Assembly (NCBI GenBank): GCA_016935035.1
Contig: JAFGRR010000478.1
Location: 1 to 6,896, forward strand
Length of the DNA: 6,896 nt
Direction of reading: 5' to 3'
Source: Phycisphaerae bacterium
Lineage (GTDB): Bacteria; Planctomycetota; Phycisphaerae; UBA1845; Fen-1342
Shown here: piece by piece, positions 1 through 6,283 of the stretch
Position numbering within the stretch: position 1 is the stretch's first letter
How the letters are laid out: every line of letters starts with the position of its first letter
Position numbers and translations under genes: made by a program
The notes under the pieces: generated by a model
Database searches by the model: none
Told to the model about the DNA's origin: nothing
The model's input: only the letters and a program-made list of their open reading frames with translations

Positions 1-1039
1 AGAGGTCCTTGACGAAGATCGCCGTCGCGGAATTCAGGGCGGAGTCTGCCGACGACATGACCGCCATGAGCAGCGCCCCGATGATCACGCCGCCGATGAC
101 CGGGTTGTTGAGCTTCTGAACGACCATCGGCAGCGCTTGTTGTGGGTCAATGTCGGGGAAGTGGATGCGCGCATAGAGCGCAATGAAGAACAACACAGCC
201 GGGAAAAACAGCGCCAGGAAGAACCCCACGCCAGCGATCCCGATGCGGGTTTCGCGGATGTTCTTGCCAACGCAATAGCGCGTTGCGTACCCGGGCGCGA
301 ACGTCTCGCCGAACAGAAACGCCAGGAACGTCGTGATCAGAAACAGCCAGCCCTTGCCACCCTCGAGTCGGAAGAAATTAGCCGGCACGATTTCTGTTGC
401 GTGCCCCCACGAGCCAAGCAGATCCGGGATGCAATACGCTAGCGTAATCACAAAGCCCAGAAGCAGCACAATGAACTGGTAGATGTCGGTGTGAATGACG
501 GCCAGCAGCCCGCCGGCCGTGCTGTAGATGACCACCATCGTGCCGCCGATCACAATCGCCCACCTGAGCACGTTTGCGACGTCGGCGAATTCCGGCAGGA
601 TCGCGGCCAGTACCGTTCCAAAGGCGGCCATCTGCGCTGCGACGATGAAGACCGAGAAGAGCAGCGAGAGAACCAGGACAAGGAAACGCGACCGCTCTCC
701 GAACCGGTGGCCAAAGTAGCCGGCCACCGTGTAGAGCTCGGCGCGGCGGAACTGGGGCGCTACGACTAGGCCGGAAAAAATGAAGTGCAGGTAGCCGCCG
801 GTGGACACGAGCAGCATCAACACTCCCCAATCATATGTTTTGCCAATGGCCCCGACGGAGTAGCCGCCGCCGATGACGGTGGCACCCATGGTGCAGAACA
901 GGAAGAACCACGGCACGCGCCGACCCGCCACGAGAAAATCATCGGTGTCGCCGACTTGCCGCCCCTTGAGCACGCCCTTGACAAAAACGAACACCATATA
1001 AGCGGCAACGATTGACCACAGTATCCAGCGATGCGGCAT
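1..1039 (-). CDS. Sodium:solute symporter (SSS family), C-terminus beyond window
   Basis: This is an inner-membrane, probably Na+-coupled transporter of the SSS family. It starts at ATG 1039 and stays open for 346 codons to the left edge; family members are usually about 480-550 residues, so roughly a third is missing. Hydrophobic membrane segments lie near residues 5-22, 44-66, 72-93, 118-148, 158-175, 186-204, 231-248, 268-291 and 313-330. Family signatures seen are the glycine-rich MGATVIGGGYSVGAIG block (51-66), AGGLLAVIHTDIYQF (175-189), the GETFAPGYATRY segment (244-255), and the late motif MSSADSALNSATAIFVKDL (328-346). A GGAG site 5 nt upstream fixes the start. It is the last visible gene of the operon, 87 nt after the alanine racemase, and presumably imports the pathway substrate. 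Family assignment is firm. Substrate (an amino acid, N-acyl amino acid or similar) is inferred only from context. Confidence 0.93.
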   Translation of the reverse strand, partial: MPHRWILWSIVAAYMVFVFVKGVLKGRQVGDTDDFLVAGRRVPWFFLFCTMGATVIGGGYSVGAIGKTYDWGVLMLLVSTGGYLHFIFSGLVVAPQFRRAELYTVAGYFGHRFGERSRFLVLVLSLLFSVFIVAAQMAAFGTVLAAILPEFADVANVLRWAIVIGGTMVVIYSTAGGLLAVIHTDIYQFIVLLLGFVITLAYCIPDLLGSWGHATEIVPANFFRLEGGKGWLFLITTFLAFLFGETFAPGYATRYCVGKNIRETRIGIAGVGFFLALFFPAVLFFIALYARIHFPDIDPQQALPMVVQKLNNPVIGGVIIGALLMAVMSSADSALNSATAIFVKDL

Positions 1040-1044
1040 GAGTT

Positions 1045-1048
1045 CTCC
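1045..1048 (-). promoter_or_regulatory. Ribosome binding site of the symporter gene
   Basis: GGAG on the minus strand, 5 nt before ATG 1039. It supports this start and suggests independent translation of the transporter, which is separated from the upstream racemase by 87 nt. That spacer also holds a small GGTTT/AAACC inverted repeat (1089-1105, 7-nt loop) without a T run, so I do not call a terminator there. Confidence 0.65.
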
Positions 1049-1126
1049 AAGTCATGCTGTGTCGAATCAACGGGGCCGGGAGTGCGTCGGTTTCATGGTC
1101 AAACCAGATGCGCCGGCACCGCAGGC

Positions 1127-2299
1127 TCACTCAACGATGGTTCGTGGGATTCCCGCAGGCAGGCGCACAAGCACCTCGTAGTTCATGCTGCGGCTCAGAT
1201 CACTGAACGAGGCAACGGTCACGCTCCGTTTGCCCTGGGAGCCGATCAAGACGACCTCATCGCCAACCGCGGCGTCCGCGACATCCGTCACGTCGACCAG
1301 CAAGACGCTCATGTTCACGTAGCCCACGACAGCCGCGCGCCTGCCGCGGATCAGCACGTAGCCGTTGTTGCTCATGCCGCGAGCGAAACCGTCGGCGTAG
1401 CCAACCGGGATCGCGGCGATGCGTTCGACGCGAGTTGTCAGGTATATTGTCCCGTAGCCGACGAAGTCGCCGGCAGACACGCGTTTGATGTTCATGATGC
1501 GGCTTGTCCAACGCAGTACTCGTCGTAACGGATCCCGCGGCCGCCGCGTGAAGCTTGTCTCCTGGGCAAGCAAGTAGTGCATCTGCGTTTCCTTGCTGGG
1601 CCAGAATCCGTACATGGCGATACCCAACCGTGCCATGTCGAGGATGGTCTCCGGGTAAGTCAGCGCGGCCGCCGAGCAAGCCGTGTGTCGCCGGCGCGGC
1701 GTAAGCGACTGCCCCTCGATCCACCGGCAATGCTCATTGAATCGACCTATCTGGTCCCGCACACGCGAATCGTTGGCAACGCTCTCGGCACCCGCGAAGT
1801 GCGTACACACGCCCTCCAATCTGACTGCGCCGGCGTGACTCTTGATAGTGTCCACCGCGACTCGCAGCCCATCCGCGTCGAGGCCGACACGATTGAATCC
1901 TGTTTCCAGTTCCAGGTGAATCCGCGCCGCGGCACCAACGCGCGTCGCGAGCGCGATGGCTGTCTTCAGCCGCGAGAGGTTGAACACGTAGAACTGAATG
2001 CCGTTGCGAATGGCCCATTCGAGCGCGTCGTTCTCCACCCACGACATGATGATCACTTCGCTCTCCGCCGTCCGGCTATTGACAACGGCTAGAGCCTCGC
2101 TGGCGTTGGCGACCGCGAACGTCTTGAGGCCGCATGATTCGGCCAGCGGTACGAATGCGCCAATGCCGTGCCCGTACGCGTTTCCCTTGACGACGCCGCA
2201 GATCTCGGCGTCCGGGCCGACCATCTTCCGCAAGAACCGAAGGTTGGCTCGCAACGCCGACCCGCTCAATTCGATTTGGGATGTCTCGAAGCACATCAC
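1127..2299 (-). CDS. alr: Alanine racemase family protein (PLP, fold type III)
   Basis: This is a 390-residue PLP-dependent racemase, the normal length for Alr, interconverting L- and D-alanine or a related amino acid in the cytoplasm. The N-terminal TIM barrel carries the PLP lysine K38 in VVKGNAYGHG (36-45), ETGFNRVG (132-139) and the DMARLGIAMYG phosphate/pyridine-binding strand with R224. The C-terminal beta domain carries the second catalytic base Y282 in GYGTIYL, the PVGYADG signature (298-304), and the closing NYEVLVRLPAGIPR (373-386). Differences from textbook Alr are GYVNMSVLLVDVT (326-338) where many enzymes have a GRVxMD-type motif, and HTACSAA (205-211) where an Asn is common at the Cys position. 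GTG 2299 and ATG 2296 are adjacent possible starts, both within reach of a GAGG site. It lies 14 nt after the M20 gene, so it is cotranscribed. The substrate may not be alanine, because the context is catabolic or salvage rather than cell wall. Confidence 0.9.
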   Translation of the reverse strand: MMCFETSQIELSGSALRANLRFLRKMVGPDAEICGVVKGNAYGHGIGAFVPLAESCGLKTFAVANASEALAVVNSRTAESEVIIMSWVENDALEWAIRNGIQFYVFNLSRLKTAIALATRVGAAARIHLELETGFNRVGLDADGLRVAVDTIKSHAGAVRLEGVCTHFAGAESVANDSRVRDQIGRFNEHCRWIEGQSLTPRRRHTACSAAALTYPETILDMARLGIAMYGFWPSKETQMHYLLAQETSFTRRPRDPLRRVLRWTSRIMNIKRVSAGDFVGYGTIYLTTRVERIAAIPVGYADGFARGMSNNGYVLIRGRRAAVVGYVNMSVLLVDVTDVADAAVGDEVVLIGSQGKRSVTVASFSDLSRSMNYEVLVRLPAGIPRTIVE

Positions 2300-2313
2300 C
2301 GCATCCTCACAGG

Positions 2314-3489
2314 TCAGTTGCCAGCCGCTGGGGTGTCTTCGGATTGTTCCGCGAGCGCGCGATCGACCAGTGCCCTGAACATCCTGATACCCACTGGGAT
2401 CAGTTCGTCAGGAAAGTCGTAGTGCGGATGATGCAGTACCGGACAGTCCTCTCCCGCCCCGAGGCCGAACATCGCCCCGCGAAACTCGTGCGTGAAGTGC
2501 CCAAAGTCCTCCGTCCAGGCGAACGGCACGTCCGGTTCGACCACCGGCAGCCCCAATTCGTGCGCAACGTCGGTGATGAGTTGTGCACAGTACGGGTGAT
2601 TCCGCGTATACGGAAACGGCTCAACCCAGCGCACGATGTGTTCCAGGCCAAACGCGTTCGCGGCGCTCGCTGCAAGCCGCTCGCATTCGCGCCGCAGCGT
2701 GCTCATCGTCTCGTCCGTATGCGCGCGCAGCGTCGCCAGCACCTTGCCCTCGCCCGGCGACGTCCCAAAGGCCGCTTCGCCAACCGAGGCGTGGATCACG
2801 GTTACTTGCGCCGCCGCATGCAATGGGGTGTGCAACTGCGCGAGGCTGTTCAGTCCGTTGATCATCTGCGCAATCGCAGGGGCCGGGCTGCGCCCGCGAT
2901 GTGGCTCCGCCGCGTGCGACGTCTGCCCCTTGAATTCGGCGATAAACCCCTCGGAGGTTGACGCGAACACGCCCACGCGTGTCACGACGCTGCCCAGCGC
3001 GTAACCTGGCAGATTGTGCAGGGCGAACACCATATCGGGGGCCAGCGCCGCGAATCGCTCGTCGGCCAGGACGCGCGCGGCACCGTCACCAGTCTCCTCG
3101 GCCGGCTGAAACAGTAGCACGATACGGCCTCGCCCAGGACGTGTCGCGCCGATCACGGCAGCCACGCCCGCGAGGATGGCCATATGCCCATCATGCCCGC
3201 ACTTATGTGATACGCCGTCAGTTCGGGAGGCGTATTCCAGGCGGCGCGATTCAGGGATGGGCAGCGCGTCCAGTTCGGAACGCAACAGGACCGTTGGCCC
3301 CGCGGCTCGGCCGCTATACACGGCGGCTAGGCCGCTGCCGCCCAAATTCGTCACCACATCGTCCGGCGCGCACGTTCGCAGAAGGTAGTCTCGCAGGAAT
3401 GCCGCCGTCTCTTCCTCGTGGCCAGACAACTCCGCGATGCCGTGCAGTTCCTGCCGCAGCAGTGTCAGTTCCTTGGCCGCACGGTGCAT
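2314..3489 (-). CDS. M20D family amidohydrolase / N-acyl amino acid deacylase
   Basis: This 391-residue cytoplasmic metallopeptidase-fold enzyme belongs to the M20D group (hippurate hydrolase, N-acetyl-amino-acid deacetylase, IAA-amino-acid hydrolase relatives), which hydrolyse the amide bond of N-acyl amino acids. Metal-site motifs are intact: HKCGHDGH (95-102), FQPAEETGDGA (127-137) with the catalytic Glu pair 131-132, HNLPG (158-162), and HHPHYDFPDE (353-362) near the C-terminus. The lid domain begins at about 180, with SHAAEPHRGRSPAPA (191-205). Length is typical and there is no signal peptide. ATG 3489 lies 25 nt inside the end of the racemase gene upstream. No strong Shine-Dalgarno is visible there, so translation is probably coupled. 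In context it would remove the acyl group that the GNAT enzyme adds, or deacylate an imported N-acyl amino acid. Substrate is not determinable. Confidence 0.92.
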   Translation of the reverse strand: MHRAAKELTLLRQELHGIAELSGHEEETAAFLRDYLLRTCAPDDVVTNLGGSGLAAVYSGRAAGPTVLLRSELDALPIPESRRLEYASRTDGVSHKCGHDGHMAILAGVAAVIGATRPGRGRIVLLFQPAEETGDGAARVLADERFAALAPDMVFALHNLPGYALGSVVTRVGVFASTSEGFIAEFKGQTSHAAEPHRGRSPAPAIAQMINGLNSLAQLHTPLHAAAQVTVIHASVGEAAFGTSPGEGKVLATLRAHTDETMSTLRRECERLAASAANAFGLEHIVRWVEPFPYTRNHPYCAQLITDVAHELGLPVVEPDVPFAWTEDFGHFTHEFRGAMFGLGAGEDCPVLHHPHYDFPDELIPVGIRMFRALVDRALAEQSEDTPAAGN

Positions 3490-4649
3490 TGGTCGCTCGC
3501 GAGTTGTCGTTCAGCAATTGCCGGGGCAACCTCCGATTCGGCGCGCTGCGCATATATCGTCGCGTCGTCCAGCAGAGGATCAATCCTCTTTTCGATGTAC
3601 TTGCTGCTCATCAGTCGCAGCAACGACGAGTATCCGGTACGAAACTGGATCACGTCGCCGACTCCCAGTCCGTCCGGATTGTCGTCGAGGTTTATTACCG
3701 TGACGTCGCTGCTCGCACCGGCGATCCTGTGCGCGGGATTCACCGGCGTCAGGCCGCCAATATCTGTATCCAGTTCGCCAAGACTGACAATTGCGCGATA
3801 GCCGCGTTGTCCCGGCGTGATGTCGCCATCCGACTCGGTCTCAAAGGTGGCAGCGTTGGAGGTGACCTCGCCCAGTGGAACCAGACTCTTCTTCTTGATT
3901 TCCGCGATCTCCGCGTTGAGCAGCACGGCGTCCGAGCGCAGCCCTTCCAGCGTTCCGCCATTGATCAAGTCCGTTCCAAGGAACAGCGCTTCACCAATTC
4001 GAAAGTGGTTGATGGCCCGCGGCAGGCTGCCCTGTAGCAGCAGCGGTAATACCGCTGTCGAGCCACCAGAGATCAGCGGTAGCTTGTGCTCAAATTTCAG
4101 TTCGAGCAGCTCGCGATACAGTGCCAGTTGCATGAACTGATCGACTGTCGGAACCGAGCCGGAGAAACAGCCGAGATTAGTCCCGATCCCAATAACCTCT
4201 ACGTGTGGCAACTCGAACACTTGTTTGTAGAAGCGGATCAGGCTGCCCGGTAGGATGCCCTCGCGCAGGTCACCCAGCTCGATCATGATGACGACGCGGT
4301 GTTTGCGCGACTGCTGGCCGGCGCTCTCGTTTATCTGGCGAATCACCTCTAGTTCACTGTTCAGGCTCACGTTGGTCACCGCGACCACTTCATCAACCGA
4401 GGATGGCGCCGGTACGCGCAGATACCATGCCTCAAAGTCGGACACGACGCGCTCAATGATGCGCAGGTTCTCCAGCCGTGAATCGCCCATCGAACGCACG
4501 CCCAGTCGCTGCAGGGCGCGCAGCGAATCCGCGTGCCCGCACAGCACCTTCGTGACGACCGTCCACGAGGCGCCATGCTGGCGCATCCAGCCGTTGATCA
4601 CGGACAGATTGTGTTGAAGCGCTTCCATGCGGATCGTCACGCTGTTCAT
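3465..4649 (-). CDS. Ornithine-racemase-like amino acid racemase (PLP, fold type III)
   Basis: This 394-residue protein matches the alanine-racemase-like fold III group that includes clostridial ornithine racemase (Orr). Visible family blocks are VTKVLCG with the PLP lysine K34, MGDSRLENL (54-62), SLNSELEVI (95-103), IELGDLREGILP (123-134), GIGTNLGCFSG (154-164), SGGSTAVLPLLL (194-205), NHFRIGEALFLG (214-225) and GASSDV (311-316) with the following FRTGYSSLLRLMSS (337-350). It would invert the alpha-carbon of an amino acid in the cytoplasm. The start codon overlaps the GNAT stop as ATGA, with a GAGG site about 8 nt upstream. The C-terminus extends about 35 residues past the last family block and overlaps the start of the M20 gene. 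Family call is strong. Ornithine as substrate is only one possibility, since the group includes uncharacterised relatives. Confidence 0.9.
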   Translation of the reverse strand: MNSVTIRMEALQHNLSVINGWMRQHGASWTVVTKVLCGHADSLRALQRLGVRSMGDSRLENLRIIERVVSDFEAWYLRVPAPSSVDEVVAVTNVSLNSELEVIRQINESAGQQSRKHRVVIMIELGDLREGILPGSLIRFYKQVFELPHVEVIGIGTNLGCFSGSVPTVDQFMQLALYRELLELKFEHKLPLISGGSTAVLPLLLQGSLPRAINHFRIGEALFLGTDLINGGTLEGLRSDAVLLNAEIAEIKKKSLVPLGEVTSNAATFETESDGDITPGQRGYRAIVSLGELDTDIGGLTPVNPAHRIAGASSDVTVINLDDNPDGLGVGDVIQFRTGYSSLLRLMSSKYIEKRIDPLLDDATIYAQRAESEVAPAIAERQLASDQCTVRPRN

Positions 4650-5110
4650 TTCGCGAACCTCATATCGGCGTACTTGTTCTGGAAGCCGACGCGTTCGTAC
4701 AGGCGCTTGGCCGGATTGTCATACTCTACGTGCAGCTTGACGTCGCCATCGCACTCTTGAATGACGCGCTCGAGCATGCGCTGCCCCAGCCCTCGTCCGC
4801 GATGATCCGGATCCACCGCGATGAACAGCAAGAGGTTCTCCGGTACATAGCCACCCATACCTGTTCGCAGCACCACCGCCGCCCCCGTGGGGCGCTCGTC
4901 CGCGTCGGCGACAAGAATGAAATTGGCGAGTGGGCCCCCCGGTGAAAGAGCATCGTTGATCCCACGTTGCACGACATCCAACGGGTCGTGATACGGCTGC
5001 AGTGCCTTATGAAGGAAATCGGCCAACCGCCCCAGCGTCAGCCACGGCGGTAAGTCGCCAGCAGTGGCAAGCATGCTCAGTCGGTACTCGGTTGCATGGA
5101 TAGCGTCCAC
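4646..5110 (-). CDS. GNAT family N-acyltransferase
   Basis: From GTG 5110 this is a 154-residue protein of normal single-domain GNAT size. The acetyl-CoA-binding region is clear: LLLFIAVDPDHRGRGLGQRM (residues 93-112) contains the R/Q-x-x-G-x-G/A pyrophosphate loop (RGRGLG, 104-109). NPAKRLYERVGF (132-143) is the standard C-terminal helix and strand. The N-terminal half (residues 5-60) is less conserved and probably forms the acceptor site. The same frame stays open to 5269, but that extension looks unlike protein, whereas GTG 5110 has AGGAG 10 nt upstream. It is the first gene of the operon and its stop overlaps the next start (ATGA). A role acetylating the amino group of the amino acid handled by the neighbouring racemases and deacylase is an inference from context. 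Confidence 0.88.
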   Translation of the reverse strand: MDAIHATEYRLSMLATAGDLPPWLTLGRLADFLHKALQPYHDPLDVVQRGINDALSPGGPLANFILVADADERPTGAAVVLRTGMGGYVPENLLLFIAVDPDHRGRGLGQRMLERVIQECDGDVKLHVEYDNPAKRLYERVGFQNKYADMRFAK

Positions 5111-5120
5111 GATTGTGTCA

Positions 5121-5125
5121 CTCCT
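5121..5125 (-). promoter_or_regulatory. Ribosome binding site deciding the GNAT start
   Basis: AGGAG on the minus strand, 10 nt before GTG 5110. It is the best Shine-Dalgarno match near this gene and favours the short 154-residue product over the longer open frame that begins at 5269. Confidence 0.55.
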
Positions 5126-5183
5126 GAGACCCAGTGGCCAGTCCGGCTGGCTACGCGGCGGTAGCCTCCGTATAGCAGTGTGA

Positions 5184-5211
5184 ATGGTAGCATGTATTCT
5201 ATTGAATGCAA
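5184..5211 (-). promoter_or_regulatory. Candidate promoter of the five-gene operon
   Basis: On the minus strand TTGCAT (5206-5211) and TACCAT (5184-5189) are separated by 16 nt, in the arrangement of a weak sigma70-type promoter about 75 nt upstream of the GNAT start. Both boxes are imperfect, and a second -10-like TATACG lies just downstream (around 5170). This is a sequence-only guess, made more credible by the inverted repeat lying inside it. Confidence 0.3.
5193..5210. promoter_or_regulatory. Imperfect inverted repeat, candidate MarR operator
   Basis: TGTATTC and GAATGCA flank a 4-nt TATT centre. Six of seven arm positions pair, giving an 18-bp near-palindrome of the size MarR dimers usually bind. 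It lies between the candidate -10 and -35 of the operon, where a bound repressor would block polymerase. Binding is inferred, not shown. Confidence 0.4.
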
Positions 5212-5307
5212 ATTCCCGACGAGCCCCATAAGGCCTCACACCTTCGGATCCCCTAACATACTGACACACCGCCGCTTATGTCGTGACCAACATAGATTTG
5301 TCAGGCA

Positions 5308-5335
5308 TTGCGTCCGGGTGGTGCCACGCTATAGT
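5308..5335 (+). promoter_or_regulatory. Candidate promoter of the MarR gene
   Basis: TTGCGT (5308-5313) and TATAGT (5330-5335) are 16 nt apart on the plus strand. A TGAATG copy shared with the operator region follows at 5342, near the expected transcription start. If real, the MarR mRNA has a leader of about 250 nt containing the three hairpins. Confidence 0.3.
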
Positions 5336-5357
5336 TACTGTTGAATGGACAGGAATC

Positions 5358-5381
5358 GCCCGGCCTAGTCGCTGGCCGGGC
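5358..5381. repeat. Perfect 8-bp hairpin (first of three in the MarR leader)
   Basis: GCCCGGCC (5358-5365) and GGCCGGGC (5374-5381) pair perfectly around an 8-nt loop. No T run follows on either strand, so it is not a standard intrinsic terminator. It could be a leader RNA stem. Confidence 0.5.
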
Positions 5382-5409
5382 AGGTTGCTCAAGGCAGCTT
5401 TCGATACTT

Positions 5410-5444
5410 CCGCATTATCGCGCTTCGCAGAGCGAAGCTTGCGG
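5410..5444. repeat. Two-tier hairpin (second of three in the MarR leader)
   Basis: GCTTCGC (5422-5428) and GCGAAGC (5432-5438) form a perfect 7-bp stem with a 3-nt loop. CCGCA (5410-5414) and TGCGG (5440-5444) can form an outer stem across an asymmetric internal loop. A competing stem, CGATA (5402-5406) with TATCG (5416-5420), would use part of the same strand, so two folds are mutually exclusive. Confidence 0.45.
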
Positions 5445-5534
5445 GGACGGGCAGCCAGTGGCGCCGTGTGATTCAGGATGTAAGTGCCTACCTAGAAGTC
5501 GTTTATGGCGTCCGAGCCGTTTCTGACATATCCT

Positions 5535-5557
5535 CGCCGGCGTTATGTGCGCCGGCG
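5535..5557. repeat. CGCCGGCG repeated pair (third hairpin in the MarR leader)
   Basis: The self-complementary octamer CGCCGGCG occurs at 5535-5542 and 5550-5557, 7 nt apart. The pair is both a direct repeat (15-nt period, extending to a following T) and an inverted repeat able to form an 8-bp stem. It sits 37 nt before the MarR start codon, so it could influence translation or serve as a protein-binding site. Confidence 0.5.
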
Positions 5558-5594
5558 TGCGTTTCAGTGGTTCGATGATCGATGGAAATAGGCT

Positions 5595-6125
5595 ATGGCA
5601 AGTCCGCTGACAGCAGAAGAGGAAATCGTTGCTGCACTACGGCGAATCATGAGGGCGGTCGACCTGCATTCGCGTCGCTTGGTCAACGATGTCGGCCTGA
5701 CGTGGCCGCAACTGGCAATGCTGCGGGCGGCGGAGCGACTGGGCGAATGCTCAATTACCGCATTGGCGCACGCAGTCCGGCTCGGGCAGCCGACCGCGAC
5801 GGGAATCATCCAGCGGCTCGAACGCGCGGGCTACGTCACGCGCTCAAGAAGCGACCGCGATGGCCGTAGCGTGGAAGTGACAATCACGATGTCTGGCAGG
5901 GAACTGCTGTCCTGCGCGCCGTCACTGCTCCAGGACCGCTTTCGCGACAAGTTGGCCAAGCTCAAAGACTGGGAACGATCCCAGACATTGGCGTCATTAC
6001 AGCGCATCGCCGAAATGATGGACGCGGAGACGCTTGATGCGTCCCCGATGTTGGTGGCGGGGCCGGTCGACACGCAAGCTGCCGAATCCAAGACCGATGC
6101 AGACCCGACAGACGCGTCGTCATAG
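5595..6125 (+). CDS. MarR family transcriptional regulator
   Basis: This 176-residue cytoplasmic DNA-binding protein is expected to act as a dimer. Helix 1 (about 8-30, EIVAALRRIMRAVDLHSRRL) is the dimerisation helix. The winged helix-turn-helix spans about 35-100: LTWPQLAMLRA, then SITALAHAVRL, then recognition helix QPTATGIIQRLERAG (65-79), then the wing with the family DRDGR signature (87-91) followed by SVEVTIT. Residues 103-145 form the C-terminal dimer helices. A polar, acidic tail (about 156-176) extends beyond the usual length of about 140-150 and is likely disordered. The start has a GGA site about 8 nt upstream. It is divergent from the acyltransferase-racemase operon across 484 nt, which suggests it represses that operon in response to a substrate or product. 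The N-terminal helix resembles MarR proteins placed beside GNAT or ectoine genes, but ectoine genes are not present here. Confidence 0.92.
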   Translation: MASPLTAEEEIVAALRRIMRAVDLHSRRLVNDVGLTWPQLAMLRAAERLGECSITALAHAVRLGQPTATGIIQRLERAGYVTRSRSDRDGRSVEVTITMSGRELLSCAPSLLQDRFRDKLAKLKDWERSQTLASLQRIAEMMDAETLDASPMLVAGPVDTQAAESKTDADPTDASS

Positions 6126-6196
6126 ATGGTCACTGTGGCGTCACGGCACAAGACAAGCGAGCGCAGGTTCGGTGAACACAACGACGTCTCGACTCC

Positions 6197-6219
6197 ACAA
6201 CCGCCTTTCGGGGTGTTGT
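6197..6219 (+). terminator. Possible weak terminator after the MarR gene
   Basis: ACAAC (6197-6201) pairs with GTTGT (6215-6219), and inner C/G pairs with a bulge extend the stem around a TTTC loop. A moderately T-rich stretch (TTCGTTTCC) follows, 72 nt after the MarR stop. The stem is imperfect and the T tract interrupted, so confidence is low. Confidence 0.25.
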
Positions 6220-6283
6220 TTCGTTTCCTGAGGGGGCTGGTAGCGGGGTTTAGCTGCTCCCCACCGCGCTTTTCGGATGGTGT

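Larger units (their letters stand above)
5111..5594. other. Divergent control region between the operon and the MarR gene
   Basis: This 484-nt stretch has no convincing coding sequence on either strand; short open frames here match no family and lack good starts. Its left part (5180-5215) holds an AT-richer block with an inverted repeat and candidate promoter for the minus-strand operon. Its middle and right part holds a candidate plus-strand promoter (5308-5335) and three GC-rich hairpins before the MarR start. The hexamer TGAATG occurs three times on the plus strand (5181, 5203, 5342), the first two 22 nt apart and the third near the expected MarR transcription start. The layout is typical of a MarR regulator controlling a divergent operon. 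Confidence 0.7.

Noticed and set aside
1031..1528. A 165-codon open frame on the plus strand
   Set aside because: It is antisense to the alanine racemase and has no domain features.
2281..2961. A 226-codon open frame on the plus strand
   Set aside because: It is antisense to the M20 gene, low-complexity and Arg-rich, and has no family match.
2958..4037. A 359-codon open frame on the plus strand
   Set aside because: It lies fully antisense to the M20 and Orr-like genes, which have clear family motifs. Its product is arginine-rich with no recognisable domain, as expected from high G+C.
5111..5269. N-terminal extension of the GNAT protein to 5269
   Set aside because: The added 53 residues do not look like protein and would cover the candidate promoter. 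GTG 5110 has a ribosome binding site and gives the usual GNAT length.
5358..5381. Intrinsic terminator
   Set aside because: The stem is strong, but no T run follows it on either strand.
5283..5526. Short plus-strand open frames of about 60 codons in the divergent region
   Set aside because: There is no convincing ribosome binding site or family, and they are interrupted by GC-rich hairpins. Treated as noncoding.
5831..6283. Minus-strand extension of the recombinase frame over the MarR gene
   Set aside because: The frame is open but loses all recombinase character after about 6284 and runs antisense to a well-supported MarR gene.
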